From assembly GCA_029204225.1 (NCBI GenBank), contig CM055092.1, forward strand, positions 40,275,820 to 40,339,819: DNA of 64,000 bases. The letters run 5' to 3'. Shown here piece by piece: positions 43,935 to 54,500 of the stretch. A program made the position numbers and the translations under genes. Each line of letters opens with the position of its first letter. Position 1 is the first letter of the stretch. The DNA is from Diphasiastrum complanatum (taxonomy: Eukaryota; Streptophyta; Lycopodiopsida; Lycopodiales; Lycopodiaceae). The notes beneath the pieces are model-generated. The model did no database searches. It saw nothing but the letters and a program-made list of their open reading frames with translations, and was not told the origin of the DNA.

Positions 43935-44935
43935 TCTTTTGAGGGAGATTTTTTCATTTCAGGACCATTTTATAATGTTGCTTAGCTTGTTTCTTCGTCA
44001 TCGATCCTGTGATCCTGTCTTCCTTTAATATAACTGCTTTGAGCGGTTTTACTATGAGTTCATCAGAAACATTACGCACTCCAAATCTGGTCGGATCCAT
44101 ATGATTTAGAATCTGCTCATCCGTAAGTTCTGCATTGCCATCATAAGTCAAGGCATGACTCACAGGAATGAGTTCATCCTCAATCGGATCTGGTATAGGT
44201 TTCGTTGATATCCAGGCTACGTTCAACACATTCAGTGAAAACGTGATTGGGTGTATCCAAAATTCGATCTAATAAGAAAATCTTGCTCAAATATGATTGA
44301 TTATCTTGTTGACACATATATCCTGCTGTACAGTCAATTGCTGCAAGAGCTTCATTCCAATTGACAGTATCCGTTTGAGAATCGTAATGAACTCCCAGAT
44401 TTTTCTCTAGTCAATCACAAGTACGATCTGTTGTTGATGAATTGTCATCCTCTTTTTGGACCATTGGTTTGATAGTCCAAGTTGTAGGATCAATTTTAAC
44501 TACACGTTCACAATTTTCAAAAGTGATTTTTCCGGTACCCCAGTTATGAACTACTTGCGCAACTCGTAACCATGGACGTCCTAATAGAATTCGCTAGACA
44601 TTTGGTGCTTCTGGTAAGTCCATCACTACGAAAGTAATGACGAACTATACTCCCGCAATTCTGACAGGTATATCTTCCACCATCCCTCGTGGACAGACTG
44701 TCATTTGATCAGCTTAATAGCAAAAGTAGCATGCTTAATCTTTGTAAGGCCCCATTTTGCACATAGCTTTGTAGAAATCAGGTTAAATTTTGAACCTCCA
44801 TCTATCACGGCTGCTTCTTTAGGAAATTGTCTATGTTGTACTGGCAGAGTGATATTCTTTTATTCACTTTCCCAAGCGGCTCCAACATGGAGTACTTCGT
44901 TAGGTTCTTCAAATCCAGCACAAAAAAGTGGCTCT
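43935..44935 (-). pseudogene. Gypsy family-A protease region
   Basis: On the minus strand, continuing gag: HRQFPKEAAVIDGGSKFNL (about 44765-44825) is a retropepsin active site of the D-G-G type. It is followed by CAKWGL, ILLGRPWLRVAQVVHNW (retropepsin flap and C-terminal landmark, near 44560-44590) and a linker to 43954. Several stops (for example near 44700, 44650 and 44590) break it. No RT follows: the element is cut at about 43925 by the copia fragment. A similar D-G-G protease relic is at 55.2-55.5 kb. Confidence 0.75.
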
Positions 44936-44943
44936 TGATGGAC

Positions 44944-46802
44944 TTATGGTTCTTCTTGAGCTAACTTTTGCGCTAAGACTTCTTTTGCTTTTGGCACCAA
45001 CTTCAGGAACTCTCCCAATGAAATATTGATCTTGCTAGACAAAATGTTCATGAGTAGTTCTATATGAGGTGCTTCTGGTTCAGTCATCTTGAAGGGTTCT
45101 TCAAGATGATGTAACTGATCATTCATATCCGTACGTAAATTTCTTGGTGGCTGCAATGGTGAAGACTGAACTTCAGTTGTTGCTTTAGCAGCTTCAAGCT
45201 CCTCTTCTTCTTGCAGATGTTTGATCCACTGTCTCATATCATGATATCTTCGTTTTTCTATATTAAGATTTGGATAGACTCCGGATATTGTTGGTATATC
45301 ATTCAATGGTATAGAATCAGCAAGTATTGGATCCATTACTGGTTCTTTCTGCTTCTGTGCCTAGTGACCACCAGCAAGGGTGTGCCTGGTTTATTCTAAG
45401 ATACTTCTCTTTGTTTGATTGTTATCAAATTTACAGGTGCTGTAGCTGGTGGTGGATTTGGTCTTGTTGGACAGTCTTTATAGCAATGCCCGTAACCACA
45501 GTCACGACAGAATGGTACAAATTTCTCTTTATTTGGACATTCTGCAACTCTGTGATTTTCTCCACATGCAAATCATCCGAGTGGTGCTCTGGTCCAATTT
45601 TTGGAGGCTTGTTGTTGAGCAGCAACATAAATGGCATATTGTTCTAAAGATCCACTTGGTTGATCATTTCCATAGTTCCATTGCTCAACATTTTCATAAG
45701 GTTCCGGTTCCATCAAATTGGTTGAAGGAGCAGAGTGCTTTGGTGGGGCAGGTAAAGCTAAACGTTCCGAGTATCCAAGAGCAGATTGTCGCGGTCTTAC
45801 TGCTGGATTACCTCCATACTGTAGTTCTTGATATCCCATCTGGGCATACCGTTGTTGAATTATCCAAGGGTTGAACTTGAAAAAAACAGTCTCACGATCA
45901 GGTGAATTACACAGATGGCAAACACTGATTTCCATTCGTTTTTTTAATTGAGGACACTCGTTCACTGTGTGATTTTCTGTACAAATAGAACACCAAACAT
46001 TTTTCCTGGTAGGAAAAGTCTTTTCAAGCTTTTCAGGTTCCTTGTTTGCTTCCCCGTGGAAATTTTTCAATGCTTTGATCTTCTCATCAAATTGCAACTG
46101 CAACTTTTCCATCTGTTTCTGCTGGTTCTTCCCAAGTTTCTCGAACTCATTGAGCATCATTTTTGCAGTAGCATTGGCATTCGTTGATGCAATAGTGGCA
46201 GATGTCGTAGTAGTCTGTCCTGATGTATAAGGCAACATACTGATATTTGGCTCCTCATCTGAATCTTCATCCTCCTCCCGAATTGCATCGTCCATAGCAT
46301 TTTGCAAGAGTGCATACTCATTATGGTGTTTTAACTCACGTCTGATCCGTTTAGGTAGACCTGACAAAAACCACATAATCATGGCATTTTCGTTAATCAG
46401 CTCAGGTTTTCATTCAGATCTAAGACGTTTCACCTGTTCAATGTAATCTCGAACCATTTTTTGCTTTCCCATTTTAATTTTACTTTAAAGTAGGAAAGGG
46501 TCTTCCATAAACTTTTGTGGTTTGAACCGTGTGATCAGGGCTCGCTTAACAACCTCCCAATTTGTACGCTTAGTTTCATCTTGATTATAGTACCAATCTT
46601 GTGTTGTGCCTGTTAAGGCCATAGGAAACAGCTTAAGTTTATCTTGAGGATAAATCTCACCATAGACTTCACAGGATTCAGCATAGATCTGAAGAAATCT
46701 AATTGGATCTGTCAATCCATTATATTTGGGTAGATCCAATCAGGGTGCTCTTCTAACAACAATTGGATTGACTTCCTGTGGAGCAGCTCTAGGGGCAACC
46801 AT
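44944..46802 (-). pseudogene. Gypsy family-A gag with three CX2CX3HX4C zinc knuckles
   Basis: Start at the ATG 46802 (MVAPRAAPQEVNP) on the minus strand. A TGA lies at about 46740, then the retrotransposon gag domain runs 46485-46739 (FPMALTGTTQDWYYNQDE). The frame breaks near 46485 and continues 45573-46382: acidic region, coiled-coil-like KLGKNQQKQMEKLQLQFDEK, and knuckle 1 CSICTENHTVNEC (about 45955-45994). Knuckle 2 (about 45537-45576) has lost its first Cys to a TGA: FACGENHRVAEC. Knuckle 3 is CRDCGYGHCYKDC (about 45471-45510). All three have three, not four, residues between the second Cys and His. An acidic linker (44944-45336) follows. Knuckles bind element RNA in the particle. It is inactive because of at least three stops. 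Confidence 0.82.
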
Positions 46803-48011
46803 CTTCACAAATTTAGATCAAATAGATAATGGGATTGGATCTAGATTTTTCAAAAAACTATCTCAGATTAGATCTACTAGATCTATTCCACTTTTCAAGA
46901 ATCTGATTCTATATGATAAAAAACTTTTCGAAATTTGATCAATCGATGCTTCTCAAAAATGATAAATCTCTCAGAATCCAAATCAGAATATATCAGATTT
47001 GATCCAAATATTAATAGAGACTTGATCTATAAAATCAGAAACTAAAAATAGGACTTGCGAAGGTTCACTAGCGAAGGGTGTCTTGGCGAAGGTTCAACAG
47101 TGCTATTTTGTGAAAAAAAACTCTCTAAACACTTTTTTTGGCAATTTATAGAGAAATAACCTTCGTCAACCTCTCAAGTGAAGGATCTGACACAGATACA
47201 ACTATAGAAAATCGGATGAAGGTTTCTGATACAAGAAATTATAGTTTTTGTAGTCTGGCGAGGGTAAAATTCAAGAATTTTTGTGATCTGATCAAGAAGA
47301 ATCTTTGTCGAACTCAAAAAATAATATTTTACTATAAATAACATGTTCTGGAATCTTGGCGAAGGTTCTGGCAAAGTATCAAGAGTAGTACTGGTATTTT
47401 TGCAAAAAAGTGATTTTTTTGACAAAAATATGGCAATATGACAACTGATCCTCTGAAAATCTTTCTATTTTTGGTATTATTCTTTGTTGACCTGGCAGTA
47501 GATAGATTTGAATCACACCTAAGCACAGTGAATCGGGCGAAGGTTCTTTTTCTGTATTTTTAGGGTTTTGGCGATTTTCTGATTTTTTTGACGGTTTTTT
47601 TGATGTTTCTGGAAATCTGCTGGGAATTAATCTTTTCCCTTCAAACTGAAGGTTATGTAAATAAAACCAAAGGTGTTTGCAACTCGGCGAAGGTTTCCTG
47701 AAAGAGGGTAAAAAGTTATCAGCTCTGATGATGCTTTTTTTCTCTTTTTTGACCAAATCTGACCGATTTGACCGATTTTTGTTATTTTCTCTGATATCTC
47801 AGATTCAAATGGATTTTAAAATTGGTGATCTGAATAGCTTTCCTTGTTTATCAATCAGATTAGATTTCAAACAATCCAATCCACTCAAATCAAGCAAAAT
47901 CAATCCCGAACTAACTTTAAAATGTAGATCTAACACTATTCGTGCCACGACAAGATGCCTAATGCAAGCTAACTATCCAACAATCATGCTGCAACTGAAA
48001 AATTGGCATAG
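46803..48011 (-). other. Gypsy family-A leader
   Basis: 1.2 kb between primer site and gag. The motif GCGAAGGTTC or its variants recurs about seven times on the plus strand (near 47055, 47070, 47090, 47360, 47535, 47690). Part of it (47340-47640) is homologous to 33840-34430. No reading frame is supported. Confidence 0.65.
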
Positions 48012-48030
48012 CTCCCTGGCAACGGCGCCA
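48012..48030 (-). other. Gypsy primer binding site (TGGCGCC type)
   Basis: The minus strand reads TGGCGCCGTTGCCAGGGAG, the well-known plant gypsy-type primer site beginning TGGCGCC. It lies 4 bases inside the 5' LTR. Confidence 0.9.
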
Positions 48031-48034
48031 AAAT

Positions 48035-48806
48035 TGTAGTGGATTTCTTTCCTTGCCTAACTTGTATCCAAGATCTAGTCAATCTAGCATCAAAGAGACG
48101 GAGTTAGTTGTCACGTGTAGGTTCATTCCCATGAGAGCAATAGTTTAGTTCAGATTTCAACATGAATGGAGGATTCACATCTATCTCTACATCCATTAAC
48201 CCTACTCTTTAACACTACACATCCCTTAGCAACACTTACAATCTCTTAACACTACACATCCACAACAGAGATAGCTTACTCTTTCTCTCTCTCCCTTTCT
48301 CTCTCATAAAAAGTATAATAACATACAATCCCAATAACACTCATATCCAACAATTAGCAAAATCCAAATAAGCATGAGAGATGGAGGAAAAGTGATAGAG
48401 AGAAAGGACATTCATCAATCCATTTCTGAAGAGAACCAATCTGCTTTTTTGAAATGAGAAAATGAACATGAGGAGCAACTCGAGTTGGTCCCTTCTTATA
48501 GTAGAGAGGAGGACCCTGGCCTCTAAATCCTATTGGTCCAGTCTTGCCTCTCTTTTTATTCAAATTTAAAAAAGTGTGGGAACCATCAAAATTGGAGGGA
48601 AACCCAACTTTATTCACTAACTTGACGTTTAGGCCCAGCAACATTAAATGTCCCGTAAAAAGACCTAAAGTCCTTTTATTGACTTTTAACTAATCAATCA
48701 AATAGCTGTGTGATCATCGGGTTGGACTTACACACACAGGGTGCCAAATCCCTCTCACTTAATAACTAAGATTAGGGTTGCCTTGAGATCCGCAAACCCT
48801 CCAACA
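48035..48806 (-). repeat. Gypsy family-A 5' LTR (772 bp)
   Basis: On the minus strand it begins TGTTGGAGGG and ends CCACTACA, the same ends as the solo LTR at 50231-51066. The promoter-like ACTATAAGAAGGG replaces the ACTATAAATAGGG of the solo copy. It is followed by the primer site, so it is the 5' LTR of the gag-protease remnant to its left. Confidence 0.88.
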
Positions 48807-48812
48807 GCCAGG

Positions 48813-49583
48813 TGAAGAAGAGAAAATCGTACATGTGGCAGAACAGCTGATACCCACCCAATTCAACATGATATGCTCATTATTGGTGGAATACAAAGAT
48901 TGCTTCGCATGGAATTACAAGGATCTAAAGAGTATAGCACCAATCATATACCATATCCTTGGTGGATGACCAACGGGATTGACTGAGTTGGTTAGCTTGA
49001 CATCCAAAGTTTCTTTGGTCTCATGTTCGAGCCTCCCCTTGGAAACCAAGAAGCATACCCTTGGTGGATGGAGCATTCCCCAAGGTGAGTCGCTATTATT
49101 GTTGCAATCCTAACTACACATGATTGATCAAGCATGAGTTGCAAAAGTTACTTGATGTTGATTTCATTTATGAGATCGAGCACATAGAATGAATGGATAT
49201 CACCGATAGTCATAGTACCCAAGAAAAACGGCAAAATACGAATATGTGTGAACTTGAAAGCGTTAAATGTAGTTACAAAAAAAGATCATTTTTCCTTACC
49301 ATTTACGGAAAGTGTTCTAAAAAGAGTAGTAGGAGCAGAAGCCTATAGCTTGTTGGACAGTTTCAGCAGCTACAATCAGGTGAAAATAGTGCCGGAGGAT
49401 CAACACAAGACAACATTCGCCACTGAATGGGGAATCTATGCTTACAAGGTAATGTCGTTTGGACTTTGCAATGCCCCAAGTACCTTCCAACGAGTTATGC
49501 AGGCGACATTCAAAGAATATTTACAAAAAATTTTGGAGATCTTAGAAGACGGGACGTCGTTGAAGGAGAATTGTTGCACGTGA
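48813..49583 (+). pseudogene. Gypsy reverse transcriptase N-terminal half
   Basis: The plus strand reads LLVEYKDCFAWNYKDLKSI (RT linker, about 48870-48930), then is interrupted by the 90-bp tRNA-like insertion. It resumes with LVDGAFPKVSR and LLDVDFIYEIEH, and from 49248 an open frame NLKALNVVTKKDHFSLPFTE ... AYSLLDSFSSYNQVKIVPED ... FGLCNAPSTFQRVM ... KILEIL. The first catalytic Asp is in LLDSFSSY. The sequence loses homology just before the expected DD box at about 49545, so the active site is missing. Stops near 49110 and 49190 also break it. It is similar to, but not the same copy as, the RT at 51.6-52.5 kb. Confidence 0.85.
48969..49058 (+). mobile_element. tRNA-like/SINE-like 90-bp insertion with 12-bp target duplication
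   Basis: CCTTGGTGGATG occurs at 48957-48968 and 49059-49070, exactly flanking 90 bp. The host RT reads LVDG across either copy, and the related RT at about 51695 has IPLVDGAK without the insert, so this is a true insertion with target duplication. The insert contains an A-box-like GACTGAGTTGGTTAGC and a B-box-like ATGTTCGAGCC about 34 bp later, the internal RNA polymerase III promoter layout of tRNAs and tRNA-derived SINEs. A clean cloverleaf cannot be drawn, so it is a SINE head or tRNA pseudogene rather than a working tRNA. Confidence 0.65.
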
Positions 49584-50230
49584 AAATTCGCAAACTAATG
49601 TAGTAAATTGGACCAAAGCCTTAGCTACAGTTGACTCTCTTCAATTTGATGTATCGTTAGCTGAGCAATAACCAAAGTGAAGGTCTGTCGTAGACACATA
49701 CTCCAATGAAGACAATATCCCTATCAAGAAGTTAGAAAAATCAATAAAGGAATCCATCGAAGGCTATCAAGACTATGTATCACACTTTATGATGAGCCTA
49801 GAGGCTATACCACATAAACCACTACAAGGAGTCTGTAGTGAGAAAGAAATATAAGTTCTTCAGGTGTTTACCCTGGAAGAAGGTTGAGAATATAAGGACA
49901 AAGATTTCTTCCGATATGTAGATCCTCATCATTTTAAGCCTGCGTCAAAATCCCAAAGTACTAGATCCACGAGAACCTCTAGCGAACAAAGATCTCATCG
50001 AAATAGCAGAACCCCACAAGGCCAATGTTGTTGTAGACCAAATGGATACTATAACCGAAGGATCCATGACTAGCATCCCGATAACCATAAATGATCTCTT
50101 TCGAGAATGCATAGATTGGGACCTAGCTGAGGATGAAGGTCCCTACAAGCTGAAGTCTTGTTATGAGACAATAACATTAAGATGGTGAAAGATCCGACAA
50201 CTGATCCATGATCAGAGTCACCAGTGCAAG
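49584..50230 (+). pseudogene. Gypsy coding remnant (linker region)
   Basis: Coding-like but broken. One frame (about 49940-50200) reads LIEIAEPHKANVVVDQMD, SIPITINDLFRECIDW and EDEGPYKLKSCYE before stops. An alternative frame from about 49600 reads WTKALATVDSLQFDVSL and YVSHFMMSLEAIP. It appears to lead into the linker and RT that continue after the solo LTR at 51067. It cannot be assigned to a named domain. Confidence 0.45.
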
Positions 50231-50770
50231 TGTTGGAGGGTTTGCGGACCCCAAGGCAACCCTAACCCTAGTTAGTAAGTGAGAGAGATTTGGCACCCTG
50301 CGTGTGTAAGTCCAACCCGATGATCACATAGTTATTTGATAATAAGAAAGTTAATAAAAGGACTTTAGGCCTTTTTGTGGGACTTTTAATGTCACAGGTC
50401 TAAATGTCAAGTTAGTGAATAAAGTTGGGGTCCCTAACAGATTTCAATTTTGAATTGGTTCCCTCCAATTTTGAATGTTCCCACTTGTTTTTTAAATTTA
50501 AATAGTTAGGGAGGTAGAAATGGGCCAATAGGATTTTGAGGCCAAGGCCCTCCTTTCCACTATAAATAGGGGCAAACTCGAGTTGCTCCTCATGTTCAAA
50601 TTTTCATTTCAATACAAGCAGATTGGTTCTCTTATGGAATGGACTTGTGAATGTCCTTGCTCTCTAACTCTATTTCTCCATCTCTCATGCTTTTGTTGTA
50701 TTTGCTAATTGTTGGATCTGAATCTTATTGGAATTGCTATTTCTTATGCCTTTTGTGAGAGAGAAAAGGG

Positions 50771-50863
<93 letters not shown>

Positions 50864-51066
50864 ATTATCATTATGGATTTTAGGGTTAATGGATGTAGTG
50901 TTAATGGATGTTAGAGTTAGATGTGGATCTTCTATACTTGTTGAGATATGAGATATGCTATCGCTCTCACGGGATTGAACCTCCGCGTGACAACTAACTA
51001 CATCTCCTTGATGCTTGTGTGCTTGGATCTCGGATTGAGGATAGGATAGGAAATTGAGCCACTACA
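50231..51066 (+). mobile_element. Solo gypsy family-A LTR with GCAAG target duplication
   Basis: A complete LTR (TGTTGGAGGG ... CCACTACA, 836 bp) flanked by GCAAG on both sides (50226-50230 and 51067-51071), with no primer site after it and no polypurine tract before it. It is a classic solo LTR left by recombination between the two LTRs of an inserted element. The TATA box TATAAATAG is at 50561. The host is the gypsy coding sequence, which can be followed across the joint. Its extra length over the 772-bp relative is mostly the (GA)n tract. Confidence 0.93.
50773..50861. repeat. (GA)44 microsatellite in the solo LTR
   Basis: 89 bp of pure GA, grown from the short GAGAGAGAAAGGGAGAGAG motif that the 48035-48806 LTR carries at the same position. 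Confidence 0.97.
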
Positions 51067-51845
51067 GCAAGCCAAGGGAAAAGAGCCGATTACTTTGGAT
51101 CCCCCATCTGGAGGCTCTCCGAAAGAAAAAGCTCCTATCACTTTTGCAAATCTAGGCATGAAGCCATCTAAGAGCGTCAAGAAACTTGACCGAGCTCTGA
51201 AAAGAATGGGCATCGACAATCAGCCAACCACCAGTCTGCTACGAGAACACAAACCCATGTATAAAGCTAAAAATACTGACTGGAAGGCCAAGAGTGATTA
51301 ATGAGGGATCAAGAATGAGTTGATGACTGACCAGGAATTACACAAGAAAATCAGACAAGACGTCGTTGAAGAACCCAAGCTTGCACATGATGTGCCACAG
51401 TACTTCAAGGATTACAAGATGTATGAAGTGGTAGTGGTCAGGCCTAGAGCTAAGAGAGAACCCATACAAGACACCTCCCAAGGAGCCAATATTTACGAAG
51501 GTCTAGCCCGCATGAAAGAGATAGATCTAGCTAAGAAGGGAGAGGAAAGTCATATGGTATCTATTGGAAAAGACGTAGAAAGAGAGGAACTTGAAGATCT
51601 TAAGGCCCTTCTTCACAAATACCGCAACTGTTTTGATTGAAATTATGTGAGTTGAAGGGCATATCGCGAGATGTTGTGGTTCACACCATTCCACTGGTTG
51701 ATGGAGCAAAACTCGTAGCTAGTAGGCTCTATAGGTCTAATCCGCACTACGGCCAGCTAATCCAAGAAGAGTTGAGAAAGCTTATCGATGTAGGATTCGT
51801 CTATGAGATAGAACAACATAGGACTGGGTATCACCTATCGTGGTA
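51067..51845 (+). pseudogene. Gypsy pol linker region
   Basis: The plus strand reads AKGKEPITLDPPSGGSPKEK, APITFANLGMKPSKSVKKLD (51095-51300), a TAA, then 51320-51640 (YKMYEVVVVRPRAKREPIQ ... KALLHKYRNCFD), a stop, and 51637-51846 with IPLVDGAKLVASRLYR and LRKLIDVGFVYEIE. This is the conserved stretch just before RT in plant non-chromovirus gypsy elements. It is broken by at least two stops or frame changes. Confidence 0.75.
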
Positions 51846-52560
51846 GTACCTAGGAAAAATGGAAAACTTAGAATCTGTGTGGACTATAAGAAGCTGAATT
51901 CAGTCACCAGCAAGGACCATTTTCCCTTAACATTCACAAAAAATATGCTAGAAAGAATAGCCGGAGAAGAAGCCTATAGATTTTTAGATGGGTTTAGTAA
52001 CTATAACCAGGTGCAAATAGCCCCAGAAGATCAGCACAAAACTGCATTCTCCATCGAGTGGGGAATATATGCCTACAGAATGATGCCATTTGGATTGTGC
52101 AACGCTCCCAGAACTTCCAACGAGTGATGAGTTATGCCTTCAAGGACTTTCTAAGGAATTTCTTGAAATCTTCATGGACGACTTGTGTGTCCACTCCTCT
52201 ATAGCCCAACACCTAGCTTGCTTAGAGAAAATGTTCGATTATAATACATATCTCTAAACTCGGCCAAATGCCAATTCCTGATCATGTATGACATAGAGCT
52301 AGGCCACATAGTTTTGAGGCATGGTATCACTACTGATGTCAACAAGATTTGTATAATACTTGCATTGCCTGAGCCAGGAACTTTAGGAGAAGTCTACATC
52401 TTTATGGGGCATTGTAACTATTATCGAAATTTTGTCTGAAATTTTGCTAAGCTGGCTTGTTTGACCTACCACATGATCATCCAACTAGAATGGACAACTG
52501 AAGCCACTGAGGCTTTTCATAAACTCAAGAGGACCTTAGTCACAGCACCAATCCTTTGAC
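51840..52560 (+). pseudogene. Gypsy reverse transcriptase
   Basis: 51840-52127 reads VVPRKNGKLRICVDYKKLNS, FLDGFSNYNQVQIAPEDQHK and MPFGLCNAP. A frameshift near 52110 leads into FLEIFMDDLCVHSS (the DD box, here FMDD, about 52160), then many stops through the thumb. Landmarks remain in order but the frame is lost repeatedly. Confidence 0.85.
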
Positions 52561-53255
52561 CCCCTATCTAGACCATAGAATTCCATGTCCATACAGACGC
52601 TTCTAAATATGCCATAGGGAGTGTTCTAACATAGCCTGGGGAGTACAAGAAGAATTACCCGATCAATTTCGCCAATAGGCAATTGATTCCCACGGAGATG
52701 AACTACGCAACCACTGAGCGAGAAGCGCTAGCCATAGTATATAGCGTGAAGAAATTCTGCCATTACCTGCTAGCCAATCCATTTGTCTTCTTCGTAGATT
52801 ACCAAGCGCTACTATATCTGGTAAAAAGACCATGCACAACCAGATGGATCACCCGATGGCTACTGCTTCTCCAAGAGTTTGGCTTTAAAATAGTTGTTCG
52901 CAAAGGGAAACAACACTATCTGGCCAATTACCTCTTGCGGATCCGCAATGTTCTTGAGAGTAGAGGGGTCGATGACAAACTCCCTGATGCCATCCTATTC
53001 CACGTCGACGTCGTCCCTGAGTGGGCTACCGATATAGTTGGATATCTTATGTCGGGACGTCCTCCCCCTTAGATGAGCAAGGTAGAACGACGTAGGTTGA
53101 TTATCAAATTTGTCCCTTTCACATTGATAGCATGACAACTTTATCACATCTGTAATGATGGAATCATATGCCGCTGTGTCCTACCACATGAAGTGTCCCA
53201 AGTCGTAAGTATCGCCCACAAAGAAATAGGGGGAGGGCATTTTGCTTCCAAAAAC
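52561..53255 (+). pseudogene. Gypsy RNase H and integrase zinc-binding start
   Basis: HVHTDASKYAIGSVLT (catalytic Asp), a stop, and INFANRQLIPTEMNYATTER, EALAIVYSVKKFCHYLL, FVDYQALLYL and RWLLLLQEFGFKIVVRKGK give a clear RNase H to 53072. After a stop, ICRCVLPHEVSQVVSIAHKE and GGGHFASKN show the start of the integrase zinc domain near 53150-53250. There it meets a copia gag on the other strand and ends. Confidence 0.85.
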
Positions 53256-53581
53256 ATGACTTGATTATGAGATCGAGTCTCATTATTGGTTTGCAATTCT
53301 TCCCATAAATCTTTTGCGTTCAAAATTGACGTAAGATCTAGCATTAAATTGTCATGCACTGAAGATGCAATAATTGCTATAGCTTTGTCATTTCACAAAC
53401 TCCATTCTCGAAGTTCTTTGCTAGGAGTAGTTATTGGCTTCTCCTCTATTGGTTCTACCCATTGCCAAAGACCTTCGCCCTTCAATATGAGTGAAGTCTT
53501 TAATCTCCAAATCAAGTAATTTGAACCTTCTGGATCCAAGATCGTAGTGATCTTAGCCTGAATATTGCTGATCGATGACAT
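53250..53581 (-). pseudogene. Copia gag N-terminal fragment
   Basis: The minus strand has ATG at 53581: MSSISNIQAKITTILDPEGS, NYLIWRLKTSLILKGEGLWQW. A stop or frame change near 53390 is followed by HDNLMLDLTSILNAKDLWEEL and MFLEAK near 53245. This is the normal start of a copia gag, truncated by the gypsy joint. Its leader and primer sites lie to its right. Confidence 0.8.
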
Positions 53582-53649
53582 CTTCTATAATTTGAATAAC
53601 TTCATATGCGGCTTGCTGATGGATGTAGGAAGAATGCTGAGAGGGATAC

Positions 53650-53724
53650 GAAGATACCACTATATCGACTCTAACTCGCTCTAATACCACTGTATCAGTT
53701 CTGATCCTGTATGCTCTGATACCA
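53650..53724 (-). other. Cluster of three primer-binding-site motifs
   Basis: On the minus strand TGGTATCAGAGC (53713-53724, perfect), TGGTATTAGAGC (about 53678-53689, one mismatch) and TGGTATC (about 53652-53658) follow one another at about 30-35-bp spacing, each preceded by TATAG- or CAG-like bases. They lie between an LTR-like region and the gag ATG. The outermost perfect copy is the probable working site. Confidence 0.75.
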
Positions 53725-54500
53725 CTATAGAAAATAGTAATAATTCCTCCATAGAAAACATGATGAAAGTTTGAGTAAATCAAACTAATATCAGTGTCTT
53801 CAATCAGGTTTGTTTCTGGTCTATGTACTAATAGAATAGTTTTTGCCTTGATTGAATTAGCGTGTAGAAATAATATGCGAAATTAAGAGACAACTTAAGA
53901 CAATTTTTAGACAAAGAGAAACTATTGATCAAAAATGAATTTATAATTTTGAATCTGAATCAATATACATCTCTTGTTGTCTTATCTCGCTGTTGTGTCT
54001 CTGATTAAATGAGTCTGAGAGTCTCTTCAGTTTGACTTGGTTACAACGAGTAGTGCACATGGACGCTCTGTTTCCAGGGTCAAATAATTTCTGTTCGCAA
54101 ATATTTCGCGATAGTCTATCTCTTCGTTACAGCTTCATGTTTCATGAATTGTTCGCAACACTTGTCTCTTCGCGACATTTTTGTGTTTCACGAATTGTTC
54201 TTGACAGATGACAATTTTGAGCCTGAAGAAGAATCCAGAATATTTCGCGAATTGTTCGCAACAGGTGAGCTTTGAACAAAAAACAAAATATTTCATGACA
54301 AGATCCTGTTCGCGAATCTTTCGAGCTTCAACAAGAAACCACGAGCTTCTACAAGAAACTATTTCACAAATCTTTTGAGTATCAAGCAAGATAAAATTTC
54401 GTGAATCCTTGAGGTTGATCACGAATAGAAATGTTTTGAGTTCGCGTTCATTTCTTTCTCATCATTTGTCAAGTAAACTGCGCACTTTGTTAGTAGAGTC
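53725..54500 (-). repeat. Probable copia LTR with TTCGCGAA motifs
   Basis: It follows the primer-site cluster on the minus strand. It is rich in TTCGCGAA/TTCGCAA-type words (about 54090-54330), like the 1-kb copia LTR at 34524-35526. Its ends could not be fixed, as neither a TG/CA pair nor a target duplication was found. Confidence 0.4.

Noticed and set aside
49248-52127. One continuous gypsy element with a single RT across 48.8-53.2 kb
   Set aside because: Two separate RT N-terminal halves are present (49.2-49.6 and 51.6-52.1 kb), so at least two elements or a duplication are involved.
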